The notes beneath the pieces were generated by a model. That model did no database searches. It was not told the origin of the DNA and was given only the letters and a program-made list of their open reading frames with translations. From the NCBI GenBank assembly GCA_973895155.1, contig OZ316898.1:1860001-1924000 (forward strand): DNA of 64,000 nucleotides. Direction: 5' to 3'. This document shows, in pieces, positions 43,019-53,570 of the stretch; positions within the stretch are counted from its first letter, which is position 1, and the number at the start of each line of letters is the position of its first letter. A program made the position numbers and the translations under genes. Source of the DNA: Marsupella aquatica (lineage: Eukaryota > Marchantiophyta).

Positions 43019-43437
43019 TGTGAGTTTCTCTGTTGTTTAATGTGTTACCCTTCTAGTTTCGAAGTTAGCAAATGCTGAATAATGTGTCTACCAGATCTTC
43101 GAAAAGAAGCCCACCACAATTAAGAACTTCGGTATCTGGGTCCACGTATCAGAGTCGTACAGGTTATCACAACATGTACAAGGAATATTGTGATACCACA
43201 AGAAACGGAGCTGCAGAGCAGATGTATGATGAGATGGCTTCTTGTCATAGAGTTCGGTTCCCTTGCATCCAGATCATGAAGACTACGACAGTCCCTGTCT
43301 CTCTGTGCAAGCGAGAAAGTACCAAGCAGTTCCATGATTCAAAGATCAAGTTCCCCTTGACGTACTGCAAGATTCAACCTCCATTGCGAAAGCTAAAGAA
43401 GACTTACAAGGCCACCAAGCCCAACACAATTGTTTGA
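43019..43437 (+). pseudogene. ribosomal protein eL20 (L18a) fragment
   Basis: After a plausible intron (GTGAGT at 43019, acceptor CCAG ending at 43094), the sequence 43095-43437 encodes [15 protein letters not shown], then with a one-base frame change [53 protein letters not shown] and a tail [10 protein letters not shown] before the stop. This is the C-terminal two thirds of 60S ribosomal protein eL20. The frameshift and missing N-terminus make it a pseudogene. It is the only piece on the plus strand in this part of the CACTA element. Retention of an intron would point to capture at the DNA level, not via mRNA. Confidence 0.88.
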
Positions 43438-45550
43438 GTAGTGCGGGTGCAGGTTCCCAATTTTGAGACAATTTGGCTCATTTTGTCCCGAGGGAATCCT
43501 GGAGTTTATGTATTGAGTTTCTAGGTGAAGATGCTTAATATAAGGAAATTCAATTATCACTTCGTTCCCAACTTCTATTAATTGAAAATACACAAGCTGG
43601 AAGCAAGAAGACAAGCCACAATCTAGCATCTTAGCCAAACACAATCGTCCCGACAAAGCAAAACTCAGCTGGACAGAAGTCACTCGGATCCACAAAAAAT
43701 TGAAGATTCACCTCCAAGCCGGAGGCTGATCACTTCAGTACAGCAGCTTCTAGACGGAACAAACTCTGCTCAGCCCCACAGAAACACAAATGTTAAGGCT
43801 CCAAGTCAGAGCTCACAAACAGAAACTCAGATAAATAACATTCTGTCCAGATTTGTGCAAAGTGTACATATTCATTCTTCTGGAATGAACACGCAATGCA
43901 TACATCACCTAGACACAGTCATTATAAATCATTGGGCGATTGGGGACCACTAAGCAGGTGTGTTCCTATTTCGAGGCTACAGGAAAGGATAGAGTGACAC
44001 CAAACTCAAGAGTACACCAAAAGAAAAACAGCAAGAACCAAAGTCAATCATGTGTGGATAAACTGCACATGGGAAGTTCCCCTGAAGAAGCATCAGTTGC
44101 TAACATTGTCACCCGAACCACACCTAGTTTATGACCTCAATGTCTTCAGCCTCAATATCCAATCCTCAGCCCCCTGGTGCTTCCGTGTTTGTTCTGAAAA
44201 TTTCTGTGATGAAATAATTATTCAATACATTCAATAGGAGTTCAGACAATCTGAAGAGGACTTTGGACTTGAATGGGGGACAGCGTGGCCATATAGTTAT
44301 CCTTGTGGCCTTCAGCTACGTGTCTTACGCTGAATTTCACTTTCCAGTTTCGAGAGTTGTGAAGGTCTAGTTTTAGTAACTTCCTCCTGACTCGACTTGG
44401 GAGCATTCTCTGTATTTGCCAGCTTGTAGTTAGCTTTGACTCCTTTCAGCTTAGTTGACGACCCTCTTGAGATATTAACAATTAATATCAAAGGCATTGA
44501 AACAAAGCGGGTGGCAGTTTCAGTATCTCAGGCAATGCAAAATTAATCCATACTTAATCAGCCCTGGCCACACATTCCTTCAAAGCCCCTCATACTAGCA
44601 AGCAGGTCTGGCCTGTGAATCTTGTAGTGCTTAACGATACAAAGCCTTCCCAAGTACCAATTCAAAAGTAGCAGAAATAGATCGAAAGCTAGTTTCGATG
44701 ATAGCTCCCAAAAGCTTTCCTCAGCCCGATTCCTATGCACATCAGAGGAGCTCAAACCATTTAGAAATGAGATCACAGATTACTCTTGACAATCTCAAAA
44801 ATGCCACAACCTAAGCACTGACAGCTCCGTCCCCCCATTCTAATTTCTCCGACAAGTTTGCCTTAAAGCACATCCACTCGCAGTTCAAGCAGATTCAGAA
44901 TCATCATAGACAATAGAGTGTTCTACCATAGCCCACGGTAGGTCCACGACCATCGTAACAAACGCTCCACCCCCGGGGCTTATTAGTATTGCTCACTTTT
45001 AAGAAGGGCAGTTTTCGCAAAAGCAGTCTAATTGCCTAGACTGCACTAGAAAAGTTGGAGGCAATATCACAGCGGAGCATTCTGCGTCTAAGGGAGAGCG
45101 ACGCCGTTCAGGAGATAGATGCGCGAGAGAGTGAAGATGGTGGGGAGCGGAAGACGGGTTGGGACTGGACCCTTGGTGCCGGTGGGTAATATGTGGGGTT
45201 TCAATGAACAATGGGCCAATTTGAGGAGGATTAAGAAGCGCGCACCCCACGTTCTTGTGTGGTGGTTGGGTGGGGTTTTGTTTGATAGAAGAAGAAATCA
45301 CCATTCTCTTATGGAAGAAAGAAAATCGCAGGAAACAGTGGGCGGGAGAACAAGGCATGTAATAGAGAACAACGAGGCATGTAATAGAGTACTTGCGGTT
45401 ACTCTAACGGTGCACGAACACTCACCTTTGTCTTCCGCTTTGTCTGCTGTGGCCAACAAATCCCAGAGCGCTGCCGAGCTTGGTGGTTGCTTGATGGTTG
45501 AAAGTGCGTAGCTCACGTCCCTACCTCAATGTCCAACTCAATGTGGGATG
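43438..45550. other. CACTA interior, no gene recognised
   Basis: Frames up to about 130 codons (45119-45511) exist on both strands, none with a recognisable domain. Parts may be further captured host DNA that has lost its coding frame. Confidence 0.35.
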
Positions 45551-45555
45551 CAGCA

Positions 45556-45631
45556 GCTTCTCTTGGTCGCATCTCCTCTTCGTCGCATCTCCTCTTGGTT
45601 GCATCTCCTCCTTGTCGCAGCTCCTCTTGGG
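45556..45631. repeat. 15-bp tandem repeat
   Basis: About four and a half units of TCGCATCTCCTCTTG (variants TTGCATCTCCTCC, TCGCAGCTCCTCTTG) follow each other without gaps. Confidence 0.85.
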
Positions 45632-48550
45632 GTTCACAGCTAGCGCGCAGCAGCGCTCGATGGTTGACAATGCGCAGCTGAGCTAGGAGAAGAACTGAAT
45701 GACTGTGGCTGCTCTTCTCTGCAGTCCAAGCACCCGGCTGGCAGAATGCTACGACACCTGAAAGAAGCGCACTTTCAGCTGCATGGCCGGGACTAGTAGA
45801 AACCGTTGACGGTGAAGGGCATTCTCGGTTTGGACCTCCTCTCTCCAACCCCTTCTAACCCGCACCTCCAAAGTTGATTCGGGAGTTGATTAGCAATAAC
45901 GTCGCTCCTATGCCAAAGGCACCAAGAACCAAGCCAAAAGAAAGGGTTTAGCAAAGGGAGAGCGATGTAGTGTGCACTGATCAATGACTCAAAGTTGACG
46001 TCGAACCCTCCATTGCGCTAGCTATTGGCGATTGCCACACAGAGAGCAGCCGTATGTAGCAAACTGTAATGCAGATACTCCCGTCAAAGGTCGATGCGTC
46101 ACACTCAGCTTTAGAGGAAGGATAAACGATTGAGCAGCATTGCATTGTGCAAAAATGTTGGAGAAGCACATTGCTTCCAGGCCCGAGCTCACCTCCTTCC
46201 CCTTTCACCACTTCGCAGCTCCTCCAAGAGACATTCACTCAAGGGCACATCACGCAGTTGCTTGCCCTCCTCAGAAGCTCAACACCACAGCCACCAAAGT
46301 TGTCAGCTCCCACTGCAACTGAACAGGTCACTACCAAAAGCCCGCTCCCACCGCAGTTGAACAAGTGAGCGACACAAGAGTGTAGGACCTCCGCCAAGCC
46401 CAGGGCAGCAGCTCAATGAAACTCAATTTGCAACTCGTCTCACTCTCGCTCTTGCTGCAAAGAAAAAAAAGCGCAGGTCAAACTCCTTTGTGGCCTCAGT
46501 CCCCACCGCTTTCCCCAAGCTATGGACAACTACTAGCAGCTTGCGCTCACAGCATGACATCCAGGTCTTTAGCCAACTGCACACTGGAAACCGAGAGAAG
46601 TGAGCGCAGTCACGCAAGGCCAAAAAAGACCAAAGTTGAGCCAAAGCAAAACTTTACTAATGTATTTACAGTCAAGCATGAGGGCAATCAGGTAAGCAGA
46701 AGACCACGCATTCCCGCAAAGAGTTGTAGGTTCTCGTCACTTCCTCGCCTCTGTATAGAAGGTCGATCGTTGTATCTCGGGTACCCAATGATAGTGGAGA
46801 TGAATGCAAATAGGCCTCACCAATCGCCAGTCATCCACGATAAACCTCCCGACAACCTTGCTCCTATACACCTTAGCACCCGCGTTGTCACCACAGGAAA
46901 GACGAATGTAAGATTTAGGGCCCACCTAAACCCTATAGTGAGATTGCAGTCGACAATGGGTCATATAGCAAAGGTCGAAGCTCCAAGCCCTACGCAATGA
47001 CATGAAATCCCACCTCCAAAAGCGCTAAATGTATTGACTGAGTGCGATCAGGTGCAAGAGTCGAGAGCAACTAAGGAAAAGTGCATTATCGGGCGCAAAG
47101 TGTTTGGCCTTGGATTCCCTTGCAGAAACGTGAAGGAAAACCCTGGTGGTAGCCGTCGACACTTTGTGCAATTTTCCTTTACAAAATCCGTTTACCCTAA
47201 ACATTGAGTCGACTGGAAGGACTCGTTCATAGGCATTCTGCAAGCACCTAACACATTTAGACGTAAGTTCACAGTTAGGATTAAACGGTAACTAAGACCA
47301 AGGGTGCATGCATTTGTTTTTGGGGGGGGGCTTTTAGTTGGGTATTTTGGGTATAGTCATTGGGTTAGATAAATATCCTAAGTCACCCAGATGGCAAAAA
47401 ACAACACCTACCCTTAAACTCACCCTCCTCAAGCATAAACCCTCTGAAAACCCATTGGACATTTGGAGTCATTGGCAAAAGAGGGTTAAATGGATGAAGA
47501 ATGGACCGGGGGGGATGGATGCCGACGATCCAATGGTCCCTAAACCCCCATCCCCTTAACATGCAACCCCCGACCCTTGACATCAAACCCCCCCTAAACC
47601 CCCTTTAGTGAAAACCCAGCCACCCCCTAGCCTTGACATATAAACCCCCTAAACGTCTTGACAACTCGACTGTGGCTAGACTATCTTTGCAATGCCAGGG
47701 GCCATTTTTAGAGTGCCGCTTGCAAGCTCAGGCTCTCAAGATCCTCCCAAGGCAGCAAACAAGTTAGGGTCCCTAAACATGTTCCTTTACCCTAAATCAT
47801 TGCGTCACTATTTCAATCGAGTGTTCTTCGGCTGGACAACCCCCTAACCCTAAACCCACACCCCCTTGAGACCGGTACAAATCTACCTTTGTGCATCTCA
47901 GCCTTTTATAGATGGAGTTAGTAATCGATCCCTCCGTAGTCCACCCTCCATGAACCTCACTCCAAACCCTTTTTGGTCACAAATAAGGCCATTTATTGAG
48001 TTATGCCCCTTGCTATCACCCTCTTTATAGAATTACCCCTCCTCAACATAAGTGAACATTACCCATGATGTGCTAGACTATTCACCGTTCACAAAGTAGC
48101 AAGGTTACTTCTCATAGTCTTTTAGTGAACTATAAAACACTAATAGTCTTTTGTAGTCTTCAACAAAACCGGTGCAATGGGTGCGAGTCGTTTCAAGTAT
48201 GGAAAAAGGACTTAGTGGGCTTAGTCCTATAAGGTATGGTCTAAATTGCCCCGGTTTCTACTAGTGTGTGAAAACTTTCCCGCTCATGAAACAACAAGAC
48301 TCTCACTTTGCGGGCGCACTCTCTCTTTCTCCAAGTCCCTCCACAAAAGCTTTTGGCAGTCAAAAGTTTAGGGCAAAAGCTATTGCCAGTTGTATCAACT
48401 TGCAATTGCGCAACATGGTTCATTGGAAGAGGGCTTCCGATAGAGAAATTGATGCAACGGCATTGCATTGTGCACTTAAGGAAAAAGAGGTCCTAAATTG
48501 GGCCCTTCAATATTCCCATATGAAGGGGGTTCCATTTGATATTGGCTAAT
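45632..48550. other. CACTA interior with degenerate telomere-like stretches
   Basis: The longest frame is 46416-47000 (194 codons, plus), not recognised. Between 47500 and 47860 CCCTAAAC-like units recur irregularly. A further 93-codon frame at 48268-48549 has no known domain. I cannot assign any gene. Confidence 0.35.
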
Positions 48551-49221
48551 TATGGGGTATATATGCAGAGCAAATTTTTAAAATGAGTTAGTGGATGAAG
48601 TGAGTTTTAATATGTGTGTGAGCAGTATGTGACAAGTACCACTAATTGGTTGTGGTGACTTTTTTAAGGTAACTATGTATGTAGAGTATTAGGGTTTAGG
48701 GTGCATCATTATTTTTGGGGGCATGGCACAAATTTTCACACCTTTTTGAACTCAGTTGCGGCCGTGTACATGAATGTTAACTTAAATTTGGTTGGTTCTT
48801 GTCTAGCTAGAATCACAAATTTGCCCTACTTACCTAAACTTCAATTAGGGTAAAAATGTCATGTATACTTTCTTACAGGGGAACAATAAAGAGCAACTCA
48901 GTGATGGTTAAAGCAAAAGGAGGTAACTATATATAATTGCATGACATAATGTGATTAATATGATGGATCCAAAATCATATGTATTGGGCAAGGAAATCAT
49001 GTAAGTCATGGTCACTTATATAACTTCAATATACTTGCCTTAACTCAGTTACAGAAGCAACTTTCCCAATAGTTAAATACATGACTTCCCAGAACTTCAC
49101 CAAAAGTGAGTCAAGAAGATGTAACAAAGATGACACCCTAAACCTTGGAGTCACTTATTTTCAAAGGTCTCACACAAGTCATGTAAGGCTGGGTCTCAGA
49201 ATGGCTCGGTTTCTTCTAGTG
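48551..49221. repeat. right subterminal region of the CACTA element
   Basis: The same TGTGAC-, AGTCAC- and CATGACTT-like motifs as at the left end recur, densest between 48990 and 49190, before the terminal inverted repeat that ends TAGTG at 49221. Confidence 0.75.
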
Positions 49222-49224
49222 AGC

Positions 49225-49740
49225 CCCTACTCCCTCACACTCTAGATGGTTATATTATGTCACGTTCATAGATGATTACTCAAGGTATGTGTGGATCTAC
49301 TTTCTCCACAATAAGTCTGATGTTTTTGCCCCTTTTAAGGAGTGGAAAGCCCAAGTTGAGAATCAAATTGATAACAAGGTGAAATATCTTCGATCGGATA
49401 ACGGTGATGAATACGGTTCTGGAGAATTTGGAACGTATTGTAAGGAGCAGGGAATTACACGCCATCTCACAACAAGTTATACTCCTCAACAAAATGATGT
49501 TTCTAAGAGGCTCAACCGAACACTGTTGGAACGCTCGACGAGTATGTTGAGTCAATCATGCTTACCACATGAGTTTTGGGCTGAAGCTGTCAACACTGCA
49601 GTTTATTTGGTAAATTTCTCTCCATCAAGTTCTATTGGATCAAGACGCCATTTGAAATGAGGTACAGGCGTTCAGCAGATAACTCACATCTGAGGATTTT
49701 TGGATGTGATGCTTATGTGCTTACACCTTCCTAGCTTCAA
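49225..49740 (+). pseudogene. Copia integrase, catalytic core continued
   Basis: Beyond the CACTA element the integrase continues with YYVTFIDDYSRYVW, YLRSDNGDEYGSGEF (second catalytic Asp) and NRTLLER. The third catalytic residue, normally Glu in a SERxNRT motif, is Lys (AAG at 49505-49507), a G-to-A change. A one-base shift near 49655 and a TAG near 49733 end the frame. Confidence 0.88.
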
Positions 49741-50554
49741 TCCAAGTTGGAGTCCAAGTCAAATAAGTGCATTTTCTTTGGCTTTCAGAAAGGTGTGAAG
49801 GGTTATAGGTTATGGGATCCAGTAACCTGTAAGCTAATTGTCAGTAGAGATGTGTCTTTTAATGAATCTAGATCATCAAAGAAGGGGGAGAATTCTCAGG
49901 ACTCTCACACTGACAAGGGGAAATCTCTCATCTCGGACCGGGTTGAGGGGGAGATTAGTCATGATGATATCCATGACAGGAGAGATGGAGAAGCTTCGGG
50001 CATGGAGCTGGTTCCTGTGATGGAATACTTAAGAGGAGCAGATTGTTGCTGGGGTACCTCAAATTCAACCAGCAGTAGCAACAGATCAGCCTGAATCATC
50101 TACTATAAGAACTTCCAATCGTTCTAGTAGAGCTCCTACCAGGTATGGTCAATGGGCAGACTCATCTAAGCTAGATGATATTAACATTGCACCTGATGAT
50201 GATGATATGGCTTTGATCTTGGAAGAATGAGAGCCTTCTTCGTATAGTGAGGCTTGTGCTTCAGAGCAAAAGCATGAATGGAATGCAATAATGCAGAGGG
50301 AGTTGCAATCTTTGAGTGACAACAAGACATGGGAGCTGGTGGAGCTTCCAAGAGGTCAGCAAGTGGTGGACAACAAATGGATTTACAAGTTGAAGGACAG
50401 TCCTTCAGAGGGTGGAGACAAGATCTACAAGGCAAGGCTTGTTGCCAAGGGATTCACTCAGGAGAAAGGAGTGGATTACAATGAGGTCTTTTCACCGGTG
50501 GCTAAGTATTCCACAATTCGAATCTTGTGTCAGCTTGTTGTGTTTTTTGGTCTG
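49741..50554 (+). pseudogene. Copia linker and start of reverse transcriptase
   Basis: The 49747-50094 frame carries the GKE/chromo-like end of integrase (KCIFFGFQKGVKGYRLWDP). From 50291 the reverse transcriptase begins (NKTWELVELPRGQQVVDNKW, KARLVAKGFTQEKGVDY, FSPVAKYSTIR). It is cut at 50554 by the 296-bp element and resumes in phase at 50859. Confidence 0.9.
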
Positions 50555-50850
50555 CCCTGGGGAATCACTCGTTGGATTATTAGAACGGGGTGCGAACAAA
50601 TGAAGGTTCTTTTTAATCTTGTTGGTGTAATAATTATAATCAAAAATTTGTACTAAAGGCGTTTAAAAATCCAATTTTGGTAAAAATATTAGTTTTTATA
50701 TTCAGCAAGGTATTTAAAAATTTGTCAAAGCCATATAATCAAGGGTACAAGGATATTTTCAATTGAAGTTATTTTTTAATTTATTTTTTCAAATTTCATT
50801 GGTTTGTTCTCACGTGTTTTAGGGGTTTTACTCTAAGTGATTCCCCAGGG
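50555..50850. mobile_element. 296-bp inverted-repeat element inside the reverse transcriptase
   Basis: The ends are CCCTGGGGAATCACT and its reverse complement with at most one mismatch, and the flanking octamers TTGGTCTG are identical (50547-50554 and 50851-50858). Discounting the element and one octamer puts the conserved reverse transcriptase sequence back in phase. It has no coding capacity. It differs in terminal sequence from the 297-bp family, though length and duplication size match. Confidence 0.93.
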
Positions 50851-50858
50851 TTGGTCTG

Positions 50859-51983
50859 GTGATGGATCAAATGGACGTTGGTACTGCTTTTCTCTATGGC
50901 AACTTGGAAGAGATGATCTTCATGAGACAGCCAGTAGGCTTTATGAAGAAGGGCCAAGAGAACTTAGTTTGCAGATTGCTCAAGTCCTTGTATGGATTGA
51001 AGCAAGCTCCTAGACAGTGAAACAAGCGGTTTGATGATTTCGTGCTTGCTCAAGGTTTTACAAGGATGATGTATGATCCTTGTGTGTATACAAAATCAGT
51101 CAAGAATGATGTGTTTGGTTTCATCATTCTGGTTATCTATGTGGATGACATGCTGATTGTGGCTAAAGATCAATCTGAGGTTGACAAACTCAAGGCAAAA
51201 TTGAGTTCTAAATTTAGGATGAAGGATCTTGGTAAGGCCAAGAGGATCTTAGGAATGGAGATTTTTAGGAACTCTGATACTGGACAGTTATGCTTGAATC
51301 AAGGCAAATATGCAAGGAAGGTACTTGCACGATTCAACATGGAGGATTGTAAGCCATTGAGTATTCCTTTAGCTTCACATTTCAAGTTATCATTGGCTTT
51401 CTCTCTTATGGATGCTGTGGAGAAAGGTCTAATGGCTAAGATTCCTTATGAGAAGGCAGTAGGCAGTCTGATGTATTTGATGACTTGTCCTAGGCCTGAC
51501 TTGGCCCTAGCGATGGGCAAGGTTAGCAGATTCATGTCAAATCCAGGGAAGGTACATTGGGAAGCTGTGAAATGGATTCTCAGGTATCTGAAGGGTACAC
51601 ATGACTATGGATTACTATTTGATGCTAGATCAGATAGAACGTTAGTTGGCTATGTAGATTCTGACTATGGAGGCTGTCTGGATACAAGGAGGTCTACAAC
51701 TGGGTTTGTATTTACTCTTGAAGGAGGATGTATTAGTTGGAAATCTACCTTGCAAAAGTGTATTTCTCAGTCTACTACAAAAGCAGAGTATGTTGCAGCA
51801 GCAGAAGCAGCAAAGGAAGCAATTTGGTTGGACAAGTTGATCGCGGAGATGGATTTAGAGCAAGGCAAAATGACTCTAAACTATGATAGTCAGAGTGCTC
51901 TTCACTTGGCTGCTAACCAAGTGATGGATAACAGGGTGAAGCACATTGATATCAGGTACCATTATCAGGCAAGCAGGGTCTGA
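50859..51983 (+). pseudogene. Copia reverse transcriptase and RNase H
   Basis: The reverse transcriptase continues with [23 protein letters not shown], a TGA at 51018-51020 where Trp is expected, then a 313-codon open frame with the catalytic YVDDML motif, KDLGKAKRILGMEI, SLMYLMTCPRPDL and the RNase H region (GYVDSDYGGCLDTRRSTTGF, STTKAEYVAAAEA, HIDIRYH). It is the least damaged part of the element. The TGA could come from TGG by one G-to-A change. Confidence 0.93.
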
Positions 51984-52174
51984 TAAAACTTTTGGGCTAG
52001 TCAAGATTGATGGAAAGCTCAATCCCGCTTATGCCTTTACCAAAGTGATTCCTTTGGAGAGTTTCTCAAGACACCGTGCTACTTTGCAGGTTTTGCAGTT
52101 GTAATGCAAGTAGAGTTATTTAGCAATGTGTGACTATTTGTATATGGATTACTCATTCCAGTTTGGCTACGGCT

Positions 52175-52471
52175 CTCGGGGGTTTCACTTCCACAAAAAT
52201 GGCATATCACGTGCGACGAAGTATAGGGTCATTTTATTGGTTCGAAGGGAAGACTTAAGAATTTTCTGAGAAGAATAATAGGGTCTTTTAAATCCAATTT
52301 TGGGACTTATAAGAACGTTAGGGTCTTTATAACCAAAATTTGAGAATATTCTGAGAATATTCCAACTTTATAGGGGTCAAAAAATTAAAATTTTTTCTTA
52401 CATTTTAGGGGGTCCGAGGCCTAAAAACGTCGCAGGTGATGGGGAGACATCCATACAATGAGACCCCCGAG
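52175..52471 (-). mobile_element. 297-bp inverted-repeat element, copy B
   Basis: It runs from CTCGGGGGTTTCA to TGAGACCCCCGAG and is flanked by perfect octamers CTACGGCT (52167-52174 and 52472-52479). It is the reverse complement of the copy at 17123-17419 over its full length with scattered substitutions. It sits between RNase H and the 3' LTR of the Copia element. Confidence 0.95.
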
Positions 52472-52601
52472 CTACGGCTTAGTTCTAGTTAATCCTTAGT
52501 TAACCCTTATGGTTTCTAAGGGGAGACCTGTTTAGGTGATTGTCTAGAACTTCCCGCTGAGGATTTCATATGGTAGCAATTAGCCCAATCCCCAAGACAA
52601 G

Positions 52602-52616
52602 AGTCAAGGGGGAGTT
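52602..52616 (+). promoter_or_regulatory. polypurine tract of the Copia element
   Basis: The purine run GAGTCAAGGGGGAG directly precedes the 3' LTR. It is the expected primer for plus-strand DNA synthesis. Confidence 0.8.
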
Positions 52617-52965
52617 TGTTAGGTATTGCTCTTAGTCTTGTGACTCATGAGCTAACCACAGTTAGGCTAACTCGGGTTAGGACTTAGATAAGGTTAGCGG
52701 TAGTGCTATTGTGTATATTGTCAGGGCTGGTGCCAGCCCCTGGTGGAACTTAGGCTCATTATTACAGAGCTAGTTGAGAGATAGGGAGAGCTTGCATGCG
52801 TTGTGAATGCTTGGTATGGCCGGTCGGCCTAGAGTGCAATAAAGCTCTTGTGTGTTCCCGTGGACGTAGCCTCATGTGGAGGTGAACCACGTATCTCTCT
52901 GTGTCGACTCTTGTGCGTTGGGTGGTTCATGGGCTTGCAGTTGCAAATGTTGTCTATGCTCAACA
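52617..52965 (+). repeat. 3' LTR of the Copia element
   Basis: It starts TGTTAGGTATTGC and ends CTATGCTCAACA, like the 5' LTR, and is followed by AGGTG (52966-52970). Comparing the two LTRs would date the insertion. Confidence 0.95.
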
Positions 52966-52970
52966 AGGTG

Positions 52971-53033
52971 AACCACGTACTCGCTGTGTCGACTACTTTG
53001 TATGGTGTCTCGGGATAAGGATTATCCCCAACA
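52971..53033 (+). mobile_element. outer solo LTR, right part
   Basis: This piece completes the LTR that begins at 26217 and ends CCCCAACA; AGAAC follows (53034-53038) and matches the copy at 26212-26216. Confidence 0.85.
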
Positions 53034-53038
53034 AGAAC

Positions 53039-53570
53039 TACACCCCTCACCACTATTAGTGCTAGCATTTAACTACAATAGTGTGAGTGTGAAAATTGTG
53101 TTGATCAAACCAAAGAGGGGATTAAGGCTGAAGTTGGTTGTGATTGGTAGAAGCAATTGAAACTTCACTTCGCTGCGGCTGGTTGCCATTGGTGGAGAGA
53201 CCTAGACCCCTCACCAGTATTAGTGCTAGGATCTAAGTAGGCTGAGTGGGAAATTAATGGACAGTACTAGAAATAAGAGGGGATTAGGGCTGCTGCTGGT
53301 TATGACTGGTAAATGGGAACTCAACTTGGTTGCGGCTGGTTGCAATTGGTGGAGAGAACTGCACCCCTCACCGCTATTAGTGGTAACATCTAGTTAGTGT
53401 GAGTGGGATATAGATGTCACTAAAAATAAGAGGGGATTGAGGCTGCTTGTTGTGCTTATTAGAAGGAACATCACTTGGCTACAGCTGGTTGAGATTGCTG
53501 GGTAGAACTACAGCCCTCACCACTATTAGTATTTGAGTCTAATTAGTATGAGTGAGAAATTAGTCAGGGT
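53039..53570. repeat. satellite array of about 150-170-bp units
   Basis: The block CCCTCACCAcTATTAGT begins units near 53042, 53210, 53363 and 53515, each followed by TGTGAGTG- and GGGGATT-like blocks and by GCTGCGGCTGGTTG...ATTGGTGGAGAGA. Spacings are about 168, 154 and 151 bp. It continues the array seen at 25685-26216. Confidence 0.8.

Larger units (their letters stand above)
29857..49221 (-). mobile_element. 19.4-kb CACTA (En/Spm) transposon with extra cargo genes
   Basis: The borders are CACTAGAAGAATCCGAG at the left and the reverse complement of CACTAGAAGAAACCGAG at the right: 17-bp inverted repeats with one mismatch. The target duplication is AGC (29854-29856 and 49222-49224). Both ends carry many copies of a TGTGACT/AGTCACA-like subterminal motif. 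The two standard genes, a Tnp2-type transposase and a Transposase_24-type protein, are both on the minus strand. Between them and the right end lie a BRCT-like gene, a PHD gene and a ribosomal-protein fragment, which are not standard CACTA genes. The transposase has a frameshift and a stop, so this copy is probably immobile by itself. Confidence 0.95.
26431..52965 (+). mobile_element. Copia LTR retrotransposon carrying three younger insertions
   Basis: Both LTRs are present (26431-26775 and 52617-52965), with a target duplication AGGTG at 26426-26430 and 52966-52970. In order the element has a primer-binding site, a long leader, Gag, zinc knuckle, protease remnant, integrase, reverse transcriptase and RNase H; integrase before reverse transcriptase defines Ty1/Copia. 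Of its 26.5 kb span, 19,365 bp are a CACTA transposon (29857-49221), 296 bp an element at 50555-50850 and 297 bp an element at 52175-52471. Discounting these and their duplications leaves about 6.6 kb. Several stops and frameshifts make the element non-autonomous today. Confidence 0.95.
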
